Part shown: positions 17,939-26,631 of the stretch, piece after piece
Layout of the letters: every line of letters starts with the position of its first letter
How positions within the stretch are numbered: position 1 is the first letter of the stretch
DNA from: DASSJM01 sp049587975
GTDB lineage: Bacteria > Actinomycetota > UBA4738 > HRBIN12
DNA: 64,000 bases
Assembly (NCBI GenBank): GCA_049587975.1
Contig: JBAVEY010000149.1
Location: forward strand, 1 to 64,000
Direction: 5' to 3'
Translations under genes and position numbers: made by a program
Notes under the pieces: generated by a model
Told to the model about the DNA's origin: nothing
Databases searched by the model: none
What the model saw: the letters and a program-made list of their open reading frames with translations, nothing else

Positions 17939-18735
17939 TCAGGTCTCCACCGAACCGAGGAAGGTGCGAACCTCGGCGTTGAACAGTTCGGGGGCCTCGA
18001 TGCAGCTCACATGGCCACTCCGGGCAGGATCACCAGCTTGGACGATGGGATCGCCATGTGAAGCTCCTCGGCAACGTGCAGTGGGGCTCGTACGTCCCGG
18101 TCACCGTACATGAGGAGCGTCGGCACGCCTATCCGCGGAAGGACATCGCGCAGATCCGCCTCTGCGAACGAGTGCGCCATCACCCGTAGCCCTGCCGGAT
18201 GGAACCCGGACACGTTCGTGGCGAACCCATCGATCGTGACCTCCGAGACCGACTCTGAGAACATCGACGGGAGCACGGCGCGGACGAACCGCTCGGGCGA
18301 CAGATCGGAAAGTTCCAGGACCTGTTCTAGTCGCTCCTCGACCACCTCAGGCGGGAGAGAACCTGCCCACCCTGCATATGCTCCGGCGAGCACCAGCGAG
18401 GCCGGGATCGCGGGATGCCGGCGATAGAACTCGAGAGCGAGCCCTCCACCGAAGGACAAGCCGACGACGTGGGGTCGTTCCAGATCCAACGCGTTCACGA
18501 ACCCAGCGAGGCAATCCGCGAAATCGGACAGGCGGAAGGTCTCTGGTGGATCCGAAGAGCGACCCGTGCCGGGCGCGTCCCAGGCCACGACCGTGAACGC
18601 ATCCGAGAGGTCTTCGATCTGACGGTGCCAGGTCCCCCGAGCATCGCCGATGTAGCCGTGCAAGAGCACGAGAGGGGGGCCGTTGCCCGCCCGCTCATAT
18701 GCGATTCGGAGTCCCTGTACGTCCGGTAGGTCCAG
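17939..18735 (-). pseudogene. Alpha/beta-hydrolase, frameshifted and without a start codon
   Basis: The minus strand encodes an alpha/beta-hydrolase fold: LLHGYIGDARGTW (oxyanion), GLSFGGGLAL (nucleophile Ser) and MYGDRD (acidic residue). The intact frame 18669-18007 stops early after LPGVAM. One base further on, another frame continues GHVSCIEAPELFNAEVRTFL to a TGA at 17941-17939, exactly the family C-terminus with the catalytic His. A single missing G in GTGGCC (GTGGGCC expected) explains this. Upstream, homology (DVQGLRIAYERAGNGPP) runs past the first GTG, but the frame has no ATG, GTG or TTG before a stop at 18900-18898. Two lesions suggest a decayed gene, though a sequencing error could cause the first. 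Confidence 0.75.
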
Positions 18736-18746
18736 ACGCTTCCGCC

Positions 18747-18782
18747 CCGCGTGGCCAGGACGCCCCGCGTGGCCAGGACATG
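18747..18782. repeat. Two 18-bp tandem repeats
   Basis: CCCCGCGTGGCCAGGACG and a copy differing in the last base stand side by side, in the place where the 5' end of the broken hydrolase gene should be. The repeat is in frame, so it does not itself shift the reading frame. Confidence 0.7.
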
Positions 18783-19017
18783 GTATCCACGACTCCTTCG
18801 CATCTCTCCCGACCCCGGTTGAAGAGGGGACGGCCCTCAGACCACAGGGTCGGTGCGGCGCGGGCTCCGGGTGCGCCTCAAAGGCCCGGGTGCTGATCTA
18901 GCGTTCCCCTCCCTGAGCATGCCGAGCGCCGCTCGGAGCGTCCGGTGCTCCTCGCAGTCGTCCACGCACGAAACCGGCCACGTCGAGCGTAGGCTGGAGG
19001 GCGGAGGTGCTGCGGGC

Positions 19018-19263
19018 ATGTGGCACGACGGATGGGACTGGGGTATCGGCGGATTCCTGTTGATGATCGTGATGATGGGGATCTTCTGGGGAGCGATCGT
19101 CGTGACCATCGTCTGGGGGATCCGTCAGTTCCGCCCGCGTCAGCCGACCGGTGACGCATCGACGAGCGCGATGCGGGTCCTCGAGGAACGGTTCGCGCGC
19201 GGGGAGATCGACGCCGACGAGTTCCAGCGACGCCGCGACATCCTGCGTGGCGGGGGTGGTTGA
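19018..19263 (+). CDS. Small membrane protein with a SHOCT domain
   Basis: This 81-residue protein has a Trp-rich N-terminus, one membrane helix (residues about 11-37, GGFLLMIVMMGIFWGAIVVTIV), and a C-terminal SHOCT motif (AMRVLEERFARGEIDADEFQ-RR). SHOCT domains occur at the ends of many small actinobacterial membrane proteins and are thought to mediate oligomerisation or docking. CGGAGG ten nt before ATG 19018 serves as SD; the longer frame from 18853 lacks these features. Confidence 0.8.
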   Translation: MWHDGWDWGIGGFLLMIVMMGIFWGAIVVTIVWGIRQFRPRQPTGDASTSAMRVLEERFARGEIDADEFQRRRDILRGGGG

Positions 19264-19339
19264 CCGAGACGGTCTTCCCCGCGCGCGACCCTCCGTGTGA
19301 CGTCCTGCGCCCTGAGGCGGCAGCGGGTCGAACGGTCGA

Positions 19340-19483
19340 TCAGTAGATGCCGCCCGAGCCACCGCCCGCGCTCAGGGCGATGAGGACGACGATCCCGGCC
19401 GCGACCGCCAAGGCAACGGCGACCCCGAACCACATCTTCCAGCTCCGACGGGTTCGCTGCTGCATCCCGCTCGAGTTGTCCAT
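19340..19483 (-). CDS. Small single-span membrane protein (47 aa)
   Basis: An excellent SD (AAGGAGG) stands 6 nt before the ATG at 19483 on the minus strand. The product begins MDNSSGMQQRTRRSWKMW, then has one hydrophobic helix (about 19-38) and a Gly-rich end GGGSGGIY. The basic residues precede the helix, so the N-terminus should be cytoplasmic. No family is recognised. It converges with the SHOCT gene. The 19484-19760 gap upstream holds no other gene I can see. Confidence 0.6.
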   Translation of the reverse strand: MDNSSGMQQRTRRSWKMWFGVAVALAVAAGIVVLIALSAGGGSGGIY

Positions 19484-19760
19484 GTCGAACCTCCTTGGGT
19501 TCGTGGTCCGCACCCGTATGCGTCCCTACCCCTTGCCTAACGATGGACGACGCTTACGACTTCCGGGCGGGAGCGTGATGAAGGTCACCGGTCGAGATGC
19601 GAGCCGCGGCGGGATCCGCGACGAATCATCCTCTCGCGGGCGACGGTCGACGGACCGGCGCCTGACGACTGCGTTGGGGCGCTCGGCACATCTCCCTGCC
19701 GGCGTCGCCGGCGAGGGCGGTTCCTAACTGCTCGGGCACGACCGACGCGGGGTGAAGCCG

Positions 19761-20429
19761 CTACCGGACGCCGACCTCGTCCAGGTGCCGCCGCAGGTCG
19801 GCCGGGTCGTCGTAGACCCGGTAGGCGCCCGCACGCTCGAGCTCCTCGAGGCCGTACCCGCCCGAGAGCACGCCGATCCCCAGGGCCCGGGCTCGGCGTG
19901 CCGCGAGCAGGTCCCAGACGCTGTCGCCGACGACGACGCAGTTCTCGGCCGCCACGCCGAGCGCGTCGGCGGCCGCCAGGAACAGGTCGGGGTCGGGCTT
20001 CGCGCGCTCGACGAGGTCGCGGGTGATCAGCGGGACGCCCGGTGGGAGGTCGAGCAGGCCGAGCGCGGCCCCGGCCGACTCGCGGTAGCCGCTCGTCGCG
20101 ATCGCCCACGGGACGCCGATCGCGGTGAGGTGCGCGAGGAGCTCCCGAGCGCCCGGGAGCGGCCGGACGTCCTTGACGTGGTCGGCGTAGGCCTCGGCAT
20201 GCGATCGCCGGAGCCCGGTCGCCTGCTCCGAGGTCACCTCGCGCCCGGTCTCCCGCAGAAGTGCGTTGGCGAACAGACCACCGCTCATCCCCACCTTCCG
20301 GTGGATCCGCCAGACGGACAGGTCGATGCCCGCGCGATCGAGGGCGGTTCGCCAGGCGAGGACGTGCTGGTAGACGCTGTCGACGAGCGTCCCGTCGAGG
20401 TCGAACAGGAAGGCCTGCGCCCGGTCCAT
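19761..20429 (-). CDS. HAD-superfamily phosphatase (subfamily IA)
   Basis: This 222-residue phosphatase is of the phosphoglycolate phosphatase / beta-phosphoglucomutase-like type. Motif I is FDLDGTLVDS (nucleophile Asp9 region), motif II IATSGYR, motif III with Lys in ERAKPDPDLF, and motif IV VVGDSVWDL. An alpha-helical cap lies between motifs I and II. The substrate cannot be told from sequence. The -10 box TAGCAT lies 6 nt before the ATG, so the mRNA is probably leaderless. Confidence 0.88.
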   Translation of the reverse strand: MDRAQAFLFDLDGTLVDSVYQHVLAWRTALDRAGIDLSVWRIHRKVGMSGGLFANALLRETGREVTSEQATGLRRSHAEAYADHVKDVRPLPGARELLAHLTAIGVPWAIATSGYRESAGAALGLLDLPPGVPLITRDLVERAKPDPDLFLAAADALGVAAENCVVVGDSVWDLLAARRARALGIGVLSGGYGLEELERAGAYRVYDDPADLRRHLDEVGVR

Positions 20430-20435
20430 GCCGAC

Positions 20436-20441
20436 ATGCTA
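20436..20441 (-). promoter_or_regulatory. -10 box of the HAD gene
   Basis: TAGCAT (minus strand) is followed by 6 nt and then the ATG at 20429, giving a leaderless start. Confidence 0.45.
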
Positions 20442-20638
20442 CGGGGGAGAGCCGGCTGCAGGGGCGGCCCGTGCGAACTCGGATGGTTCCCCTGGATCCC
20501 CCTCTTGCTAGACTCCGGCCGTGAGTTGAGGGCGATCTCCCCGGCATCCCTGCGCCTCGTCGGCGCTCGGTACGGCACACGCGCAGGAGAGCGTCCGATG
20601 TCCTTCGATCCCGTTCCTCGCCAGCTCCGGAGCTCCCC

Positions 20639-22234
20639 ATGAGCGTGCTCGATATCACCGACCTCGCCGTCGAGGTCGCCGGCGCCCCGATCCTCGAGGG
20701 GCTGACGATCTCGCTTCGGGCCGGCGACAAGGTCGGCGTCGTGGGGAGGAACGGCGCCGGCAAGACCAGCCTGCTGAACGTGATCGCCGGTGACGAGTCG
20801 CCGCTGGCCGGACGGGCCGTCGTCCGCGGTCGCCTCGGCTACCTGCGACAGGAGCCGCGCGGGCGCATGGACGAGGAGCATGCCGCCCTCACACACGTGC
20901 TTGAGGCGCGCGGGCTCGAGGAGATGGCCGAGCGCCTCGAGAAGTCCCGGCTCGCGATGGAGGAGCGCCCGAGCGAGACCAACGTCGGGCGCTTCACGCG
21001 GTTGGAGGAGCGGTACCGGGCCGCGGGCGGGTACTCGGGCGAAGCCGAGGTGCGGCGGATCGCCGCCGGTCTCGGCCTCCCCGACGACCGATTGGGGCTC
21101 CCCGTGCGGGCGTTATCCGGTGGTGAGCGGCGTCGGCTCGAGCTCACCCGGATCCTGTTCTCGGGCTCGGATCTCCTGCTGCTCGACGAGCCGACGAACC
21201 ACTTGGACGGCGACGCGAAGGGCTGGCTGATGCGCTTCCTCGCGGCGTATCGTGGGGTCCTCGTCGTGGTGAGCCACGACCTCGCACTGCTCGACGTCGC
21301 GATCACGCGCATCCTGCACCTGGATCGCGACGGCATCGTCCAGTACCGGGGGACGTACGCCGAGTACCGCGCAGCTCGACGGGCCGATGAGACGCGGCTC
21401 GGTGCGGTGGCCGGTCGTCAGCGAGCAGAGGTGCGACGGCTGAAGACGCTCGCCGATTCGATGCGTGGACAGACGGTGAAGCGGGCCCGCAAGGCGAAGG
21501 CTCTCGACAGCCGCGTCCGCAAGCTGGAGGAGCGGTTGGTCGAGGCGCCGACGCATGAACGCGGTGTGCGCTACCGGTTCGCCGAACCACCGCGCGCGGG
21601 CGCGTTGGTGATCGAGGCGGAGGGACTGACGAAGGGGTTCGGCGGGCCGGCCGTCTTCGCGGACCTCGGGTTCCACGTGGCTCGAGGCGAGCGCCTCCTG
21701 ATCATGGGGTTGAACGGAGCCGGCAAGACGACCCTGCTCAAGATCCTCGCCGACGTCCTCGAGGCCGACGCGGGGTCGGTCCGACTCGGTCACGGCGTCT
21801 CCCTCGGCTATTACGCGCAGGAGCACGAGGGGATCAGGGACGGCGAGTCGGTGCTCGCGCACGTCCGGGCCGAGTCCATGGAGGCGTCGGACCAAGATCT
21901 CCGTCGTCTCCTCGGGATGTTCGGGCTCACCGGGCGCGTCGCCTTCCAGGACGCGGGGACCCTCTCGGGCGGCGAGAAGACCAAGCTCGCGCTCGCACAG
22001 CTGGTGGCGGGGCGACGGAATCTCGTCCTGCTCGACGAGCCCACGAACAACCTCGACCCGCCGTCTCGGACCGCGGTGGCGGAGGCCCTGGCCGGCTGGT
22101 CGGGCTCGATGGTGCTCGTGAGCCATGACGTCGGGTTCGTCCGGGCCCTCGCCCCCCACAAGGTCCTCATGATGCCCGAGGGCGAGCTCGCGCTCTGGGA
22201 CGACGATCTCCTCGAGCTCGTCGCGCTCGCCTGA
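20639..22234 (+). CDS. ABC-F family ATP-binding protein
   Basis: This 531-residue cytoplasmic protein has two ABC domains and no membrane domain. Each has Walker A (GRNGAGKTS, GLNGAGKTT), signature (LSGGERRRLEL, LSGGEKTKLAL) and Walker B (LLLDEPTNHLD, VLLDEPTNNLD). The linker of about residues 245-310 is basic and helical (RARKAKALDSRVRKLEERL), as in ribosome-binding ABC-F proteins. Members act as translation factors (Uup/EttA-like) or protect ribosomes from antibiotics; I cannot tell which. It is preceded by a leader of roughly 120 nt after a TAGACT -10 box at 20509-20514. Confidence 0.9.
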   Translation: MSVLDITDLAVEVAGAPILEGLTISLRAGDKVGVVGRNGAGKTSLLNVIAGDESPLAGRAVVRGRLGYLRQEPRGRMDEEHAALTHVLEARGLEEMAERLEKSRLAMEERPSETNVGRFTRLEERYRAAGGYSGEAEVRRIAAGLGLPDDRLGLPVRALSGGERRRLELTRILFSGSDLLLLDEPTNHLDGDAKGWLMRFLAAYRGVLVVVSHDLALLDVAITRILHLDRDGIVQYRGTYAEYRAARRADETRLGAVAGRQRAEVRRLKTLADSMRGQTVKRARKAKALDSRVRKLEERLVEAPTHERGVRYRFAEPPRAGALVIEAEGLTKGFGGPAVFADLGFHVARGERLLIMGLNGAGKTTLLKILADVLEADAGSVRLGHGVSLGYYAQEHEGIRDGESVLAHVRAESMEASDQDLRRLLGMFGLTGRVAFQDAGTLSGGEKTKLALAQLVAGRRNLVLLDEPTNNLDPPSRTAVAEALAGWSGSMVLVSHDVGFVRALAPHKVLMMPEGELALWDDDLLELVALA

Positions 22235-22312
22235 ACGGACGGATCGCTCCGCCGCGGGGACGGTCGATATGCTTCGCTCCGCCCGGCACGGTCGACCAAG
22301 GGGATGTGTTCG

Positions 22313-23983
22313 ATGACAGCGAACGGCACCGCCGACCTCGCCTTCGTGAACGGCGACGTCTACACCGTCGACGCCTCCAGACGTTGGGCGAGCGCCGTCG
22401 CGGTCTCGGAAGGCGCGATCGTCGCGGTGGGCACCGAGGCGGAGATCCACACCGCGATCGGCACGAGCACCGATGTGATCGACCTCCGGGGGCGGATGCT
22501 CCTGCCGGGGTTCCAGGACGCCCACGTCCATCCTCCCTCGAGCGGGTTCGAGATGTTGCACTGCAACCTGTCCGAGGCGTACTCGATCGAGGGATACGAG
22601 CGGATCGTCGCCGGGTATGCCTCGGATCACCCCGACGACGACCCGTGGATCGTCGGCGGGGGTTGGTCGATGGACGTCTTCCCGTCCGGCAACCCGCCGA
22701 AGGATGTGCTCGACCGCGTCGTGGCGGACCGTCCCGTCTACCTGTTCAGCCGCGACGGTCACAGCGTCTGGGTGAACTCGCGCGCGCTCGAGATCGCGGG
22801 CGTCACGCGGGAGACGCCGGATCCGTCCGACGGCTGGATCGTCCGCGACGTCCACGGCGAGCCGGCGGGCACGCTCCACGAGGGGGCTCACCGGTTGGTC
22901 GAGCGACATGTCCCGCAACCGACCACGTCCGAGTGGATCGAGGGGCTGCGCGCGGCACAGCGACACCTGCATTCGCTCGGGATCACCGCATGGCAGGACG
23001 CGATCGTGGGCGGGAGCACGCCGACGCTCGACGCATACCTGGCGTTCGCCGGATCGGGGGAGCTGACCGCTCGTGTAGTGGGCGCGCTGTGGTGGGACCG
23101 AGACCGGGGACTAGAGCAGATCGAAGACCTGGTCCAGGCCCGCGCGCGCGGTCGGGTCGGCCGGTTCGTGGCGACCAGCGTGAAGATCATGCAGGACGGC
23201 GTGATCGAGAATCACACGGCCGCGGTGCTCGAGCCCTACCTGGATGCGGACGGGAGCCCGACGGATAACCGCGGACGGTCGTTCGTCGACGCCGAGGAGC
23301 TGAAGGCGTGCGTGACGCGGCTGGACTCAGAGGGGTTCCAGGTGCACGTGCATGCGATCGGGGAACGGGGGGTGCGCGAGGCGCTGGACGCGTTCGAGGC
23401 CGCCCGGACCGCGAACGGTCCCAACGACCTTCGCCATCACATCGCGCACATCCAGGTGGTCCATCCCGACGACATCCCGCGCTTCCGCGCGCTCGGCGTG
23501 GTGGCGAACGCGCAGCCGCTGTGGGCGGTCAACGAGGGGCAGATGCTCCACCTCACGATCCCGTTCCTGGGACCCGAGCGGTCCGGGTGGCAGTACCCGT
23601 TCGGGAGCCTCCTGCGCTCGGGTGCGGTGCTCGCGATGGGGAGCGACTGGTCCGTCTCGAGCGCGAACCCGCTCTGGGAGATGCACGTGGCCGTGAACCG
23701 CACCGCGCCGAGCGCCTACGAGTACGGCGGAGGCACCGGCGACCCCTTCCTGCCGGAGGAGCGCATCGATCTGCCGGCGGCGATCGCCGGCTTCACGATC
23801 AACAGCGCCTACGTGAACCATCTCGACGAGCTCACCGGGTCGATCGAGGTGGGGAAGCGCGCCGACCTCGTCGTGCTCGACCGCAACGTGTTCGCCCATC
23901 CCGCGGAGGAGATCGCGGACGCCCGGGTTGTGCTCACCCTGGTCGACGGGGAGCGCGTGTTCGACGCCGAGGCGGTCGAATGA
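22313..23983 (+). CDS. Amidohydrolase, YtcJ-like (amidohydrolase 3)
   Basis: This 556-residue metal-dependent hydrolase is of the amidohydrolase superfamily. Metal-binding motifs are DAHVHPP after the N-terminal beta domain, the barrel Lys/His region, HAIGERG, HIQ and the final Asp in MGSDWSVS. The C-terminus returns to the composite beta domain (KRADLVVLDRNVF). Substrate is unknown; the family cleaves amides and cyclic amides or N-formyl groups. AAGGGGA at 22298-22304 fits ATG 22313 better than ATG 22304. The gene stands 120 bp before two demethylase genes on the same strand and could supply or process their substrate. It shares its fold with the gene at 54699. Confidence 0.85.
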   Translation: MTANGTADLAFVNGDVYTVDASRRWASAVAVSEGAIVAVGTEAEIHTAIGTSTDVIDLRGRMLLPGFQDAHVHPPSSGFEMLHCNLSEAYSIEGYERIVAGYASDHPDDDPWIVGGGWSMDVFPSGNPPKDVLDRVVADRPVYLFSRDGHSVWVNSRALEIAGVTRETPDPSDGWIVRDVHGEPAGTLHEGAHRLVERHVPQPTTSEWIEGLRAAQRHLHSLGITAWQDAIVGGSTPTLDAYLAFAGSGELTARVVGALWWDRDRGLEQIEDLVQARARGRVGRFVATSVKIMQDGVIENHTAAVLEPYLDADGSPTDNRGRSFVDAEELKACVTRLDSEGFQVHVHAIGERGVREALDAFEAARTANGPNDLRHHIAHIQVVHPDDIPRFRALGVVANAQPLWAVNEGQMLHLTIPFLGPERSGWQYPFGSLLRSGAVLAMGSDWSVSSANPLWEMHVAVNRTAPSAYEYGGGTGDPFLPEERIDLPAAIAGFTINSAYVNHLDELTGSIEVGKRADLVVLDRNVFAHPAEEIADARVVLTLVDGERVFDAEAVE

Positions 23984-23991
23984 GCCGTTCG

Positions 23992-24009
23992 GACCGCTGA
24001 CCAGCGGTC
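23992..24009. promoter_or_regulatory. 18-bp palindrome upstream of the first demethylase
   Basis: GACCGCTG-AC-CAGCGGTC is a perfect inverted repeat with 8-bp arms. It begins 8 bp after the amidohydrolase stop and about 97 bp before the next start. It could be an operator or a compact hairpin; no T-tract follows. Confidence 0.5.
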
Positions 24010-24105
24010 ATGGCGGCTCGTTGCCACGGGTCCGGGGCCGCCGCACGATGGCCGCGGCCCGAACGCGGGCCGGACCATCCCGTGCACGACCGAGGAGGCC
24101 CCGTC

Positions 24106-25257
24106 ATGGCGTTCGACATGAGTCAGGTCCAGCGTGGCGCTCGCAACCGCCGCACGCCGTACCACGAGGCGGCGCAGCGCTACGACCCGAAGGGCTACAC
24201 GGTCTACAACCACATGTACTTCCCCATCCGGTTCGACTCGTTCGAGGCCGAGTTCGACACGCTGCTGAACGCGGTCACCCTGTGGGACGTCTCGGTCGAG
24301 CGGTGCCTGGAGATCGGTGGGCCCGACGGTTTCCGCTTCGCGCAGCTGCTGACGCCTCGGGACCTGTCGAGGTGCGCCGTGGGTCAAGGCAAGTACGTGC
24401 TCATCTGCGACAGCGACGGCGGGATCGTGAACGACCCGGTCCTCACGCGGATGGACGAGAACACCTTCTGGTTCGCGCTGGCCTCCTCGGACGCGCTGCT
24501 GTTCGCTCGGGGCCTGAAGAACGCGTACCCGGACCTCGACGTGACGATCCGCGAGGCGGACGTCGCCCCGCTCCAGGTCCAGGGGCCTCGGTCCAAGGAC
24601 CTGATGGCCAAGCTGCTCGGCCCCGAGATCCTCGACCTCCGTTACTACTTCTGGACCGAGGCCAAGATCGCCGGCGCGCCGGTCGTCGTCACGAGGACCG
24701 GATGGACGTCAGAGATCGGCTACGAGGTCTATCTGACCGATACCACCAAGGGCGCAGAGGTGTACGAGGCGATCATGGACGCCGGGCAGGAGTTCGGGAT
24801 CCGGCCGACCGGACCCAGCGACATCCGGCGCATCGAGGGCGCGATCTTCAACTGGGGCGCCGACATGACGTACGAGAACAATCCGCTGGAGATGGGCCTC
24901 GAGCGCCTCGTCGACTGGGACCTGTCCGATGACGCCGCTATCTCGATGGCCGCGCTCCGCGCGATCAAGGAGCACGGCGTGCGCAGGCGCATCAACGGCC
25001 TGGAGCTCGACGGCGAGCCGTTCCCCGAGCTCAACAACGTCAAGTGGCCGGTCGTGGACGGCGGGGACGAGATCGGCACGGTGACCTCGGCGATCTACTC
25101 GCCGCGGCTCGCGCGCAACATCGGGTTCGCGTGGCTCCCGGAGGAACGGTCGAAGCTCGGCGAGGGGGTCACGGTCCAGACGGAGTGGGGTCCGCGGGGC
25201 GCGACGGTGGTGGAGATGCCGTTCGTCGACCCGAACAAGCAGATCCCGGTCTCCTAG
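24106..25257 (+). CDS. DmdA/GcvT-family folate-dependent demethylase, paralogue 1
   Basis: This 383-residue protein has the GcvT/DmdA fold, which moves a methyl or aminomethyl group to tetrahydrofolate. It resembles DmdA (DMSP demethylase) and aromatic O-demethylases more than the glycine-cleavage T-protein: YNHMYFPI near the N-terminus, TLWDVSVER, LTPRDLSRCAVGQGKY, GGIVNDPVL (the folate-site Asp), RTGWTSEIGYEVYL, and RRIEGAIFNWGADM where the T-protein has its LRLEAG motif. SD GAGGAGG is 7 nt before ATG 24106. The neighbours are a second paralogue, MetV and MetF, so methyl-THF oxidation is the likely next step. The methyl donor is not identifiable. Confidence 0.82.
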   Translation: MAFDMSQVQRGARNRRTPYHEAAQRYDPKGYTVYNHMYFPIRFDSFEAEFDTLLNAVTLWDVSVERCLEIGGPDGFRFAQLLTPRDLSRCAVGQGKYVLICDSDGGIVNDPVLTRMDENTFWFALASSDALLFARGLKNAYPDLDVTIREADVAPLQVQGPRSKDLMAKLLGPEILDLRYYFWTEAKIAGAPVVVTRTGWTSEIGYEVYLTDTTKGAEVYEAIMDAGQEFGIRPTGPSDIRRIEGAIFNWGADMTYENNPLEMGLERLVDWDLSDDAAISMAALRAIKEHGVRRRINGLELDGEPFPELNNVKWPVVDGGDEIGTVTSAIYSPRLARNIGFAWLPEERSKLGEGVTVQTEWGPRGATVVEMPFVDPNKQIPVS

Positions 25258-25274
25258 CCGCTCGCGGCATCGAA

Positions 25275-25292
25275 CCTGAAGCACTGTTCAGG
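25275..25292. promoter_or_regulatory. Operator-like inverted repeat 1 (TGAA-N6-TTCA)
   Basis: CCTGAA-GCACTG-TTCAGG is a perfect 6-bp-arm inverted repeat, 18 bp after the first demethylase stop. A second site with the same core stands 65 bp downstream. Confidence 0.55.
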
Positions 25293-25341
25293 CCGGATCC
25301 CGCCTCTTCGGCGACGGACCGGCTTGCGGCGGGTCCGAGTC

Positions 25342-25355
25342 TGAACCATGATTCA
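25342..25355. promoter_or_regulatory. Operator-like inverted repeat 2 (TGAA-N6-TTCA)
   Basis: TGAA-CCATGA-TTCA has the same half-sites and spacer length as the upstream copy. It ends about 50 bp before the start of the second demethylase gene at 25407. The paired sites suggest a dimeric regulator controlling this gene. Confidence 0.55.
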
Positions 25356-25406
25356 ACCTCAGGATGCGGGACCCGCCCGCAGGCTCGAAGGGAGACGTGC
25401 CCCGAT

Positions 25407-26588
25407 ATGGCCAACGAACGGCAGGAGATGCTCGAGCAAAGTGCGACGATCTACTTCGGACCGTGGTACCGGCGTTCGCCGTTCTTCGAGGCCACGCGCC
25501 GAGCGGGGTGCACGGCCTACGACGTCTACAACCACATGCTGCTGCCTGCCTACTTCGACGACCCGGACACGGAGTACTGGGCCCTGCTGAACGACGTCAC
25601 GGTCTGGGACGTGGCGGTCGAGCGGACGGTCGAGATCTCCGGGACGGACGCCGACCGGTTCGTGGACTCCCTCACCTGCAGGGACCTCACGAAGTGCGCG
25701 GTCAAGCAGGGCAAGTACATGATCGTGACCGCGCCCGACGGCGGGATCGTCAACGACCCCGTCCTGCTCCACGTGGGGGAGAACCGGTGGTGGATGCAGC
25801 TCGCCGACTCGGACGCGGGCCTGTACGCGCTCGGGGCCGCGTCGCGGGCCAACCTGGACGTCGAGGTGTCGTACCCCCACGCCTACCCGATCCAGGTGCA
25901 GGGAGCGAAGGCCGCCAAGACGGTCGAGAAGCTGATCGGTCCCGCCGTCTACGACCTCAGGTACTACTGGTGCGACTGGTTCGACATCGGGGACATCCCC
26001 GTACTCATCAGCCGGACCGGGTGGACGGCGGTCCAGGGCTTCGAGATCAACCTGCTCGATCCCGCCCGTGGCGACGATCTATGGAACGCGGTCTTCGGGG
26101 CGGGCGAGGAGTTCGCGATCCGGCCGGTCGCGCCCGTGGAAGCACGCCGGATCGAGGCGGGGATCATGAACTACAACTCGGACATGACGCACGAGGACAC
26201 GCCGTTGCACATCATGGGACTCGAGCACCTGGTCGAGGATCAGCCGCAGGACTACACGGGCAAGGCGTCGCTCGAGGCGATCAGGGCGGCGGGGGTCGAC
26301 CGCAAGCTCGTCGGGATCGAGTGGTCGGGCGACGAGCTGAAGGCCGAGTTGTCGTGGTTCTGGCCGGTGATCCGCGACGGCGGGCAGGTCGGCCGGGTGA
26401 CCGACGCGGTGTGGTCCCCACGGCTGGAGAAGAACATCGGCTACGCGTGGGTGCCGATCGATCTCGCCCAGCCGGGCACGAGGATCGACGTGGAGTCCGA
26501 GCACGGGCAGATCACGGTCACGACGGCGTCGATCCCGTTCATCGATGCTCGCAAGGAGGTCCCGGCGGCGTCCCTGCGCGGGGCGTAG
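25407..26588 (+). CDS. DmdA/GcvT-family folate-dependent demethylase, paralogue 2
   Basis: This 393-residue paralogue shares most motifs with the gene upstream: YNHMLLPAYF, TVWDVAVERTVEI, LTCRDLTKCAVKQGKY, GGIVNDPVLL, and RTGWTAVQGFEINL. Its EAGIMNYNSDMTHEDTP stretch matches, from memory, the corresponding part of DmdA. The start at ATG 25407 has SD AGGGAG at 25389-25394; the longer frame runs back into the previous gene. The 150-bp gap before it carries twin inverted repeats, so it may be separately controlled. Two tandem paralogues suggest two methyl donors, two successive methyl groups, or a heteromer. Confidence 0.85.
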   Translation: MANERQEMLEQSATIYFGPWYRRSPFFEATRRAGCTAYDVYNHMLLPAYFDDPDTEYWALLNDVTVWDVAVERTVEISGTDADRFVDSLTCRDLTKCAVKQGKYMIVTAPDGGIVNDPVLLHVGENRWWMQLADSDAGLYALGAASRANLDVEVSYPHAYPIQVQGAKAAKTVEKLIGPAVYDLRYYWCDWFDIGDIPVLISRTGWTAVQGFEINLLDPARGDDLWNAVFGAGEEFAIRPVAPVEARRIEAGIMNYNSDMTHEDTPLHIMGLEHLVEDQPQDYTGKASLEAIRAAGVDRKLVGIEWSGDELKAELSWFWPVIRDGGQVGRVTDAVWSPRLEKNIGYAWVPIDLAQPGTRIDVESEHGQITVTTASIPFIDARKEVPAASLRGA

Positions 26589-26631
26589 GGTTCGGCTCGG
26601 GCGATCCCGGGGTTCGACGAGGGGAGTTCCG

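Noticed and set aside
18747..18782. CRISPR-like repeats
   Set aside because: Only two directly adjacent 18-bp copies, with no spacer and no cas genes.
25258..25406. Glycine riboswitch before the second GcvT-like gene
   Set aside because: The gap is short and lacks the conserved glycine aptamer core; the inverted repeats look like protein operators instead.
24106..26588. Glycine cleavage T-protein (gcvT) for the gcvPA/gcvPB operon
   Set aside because: The two proteins carry DmdA-type motifs and are linked to metV-metF, while gcvH is absent; the true gcvT is probably elsewhere.
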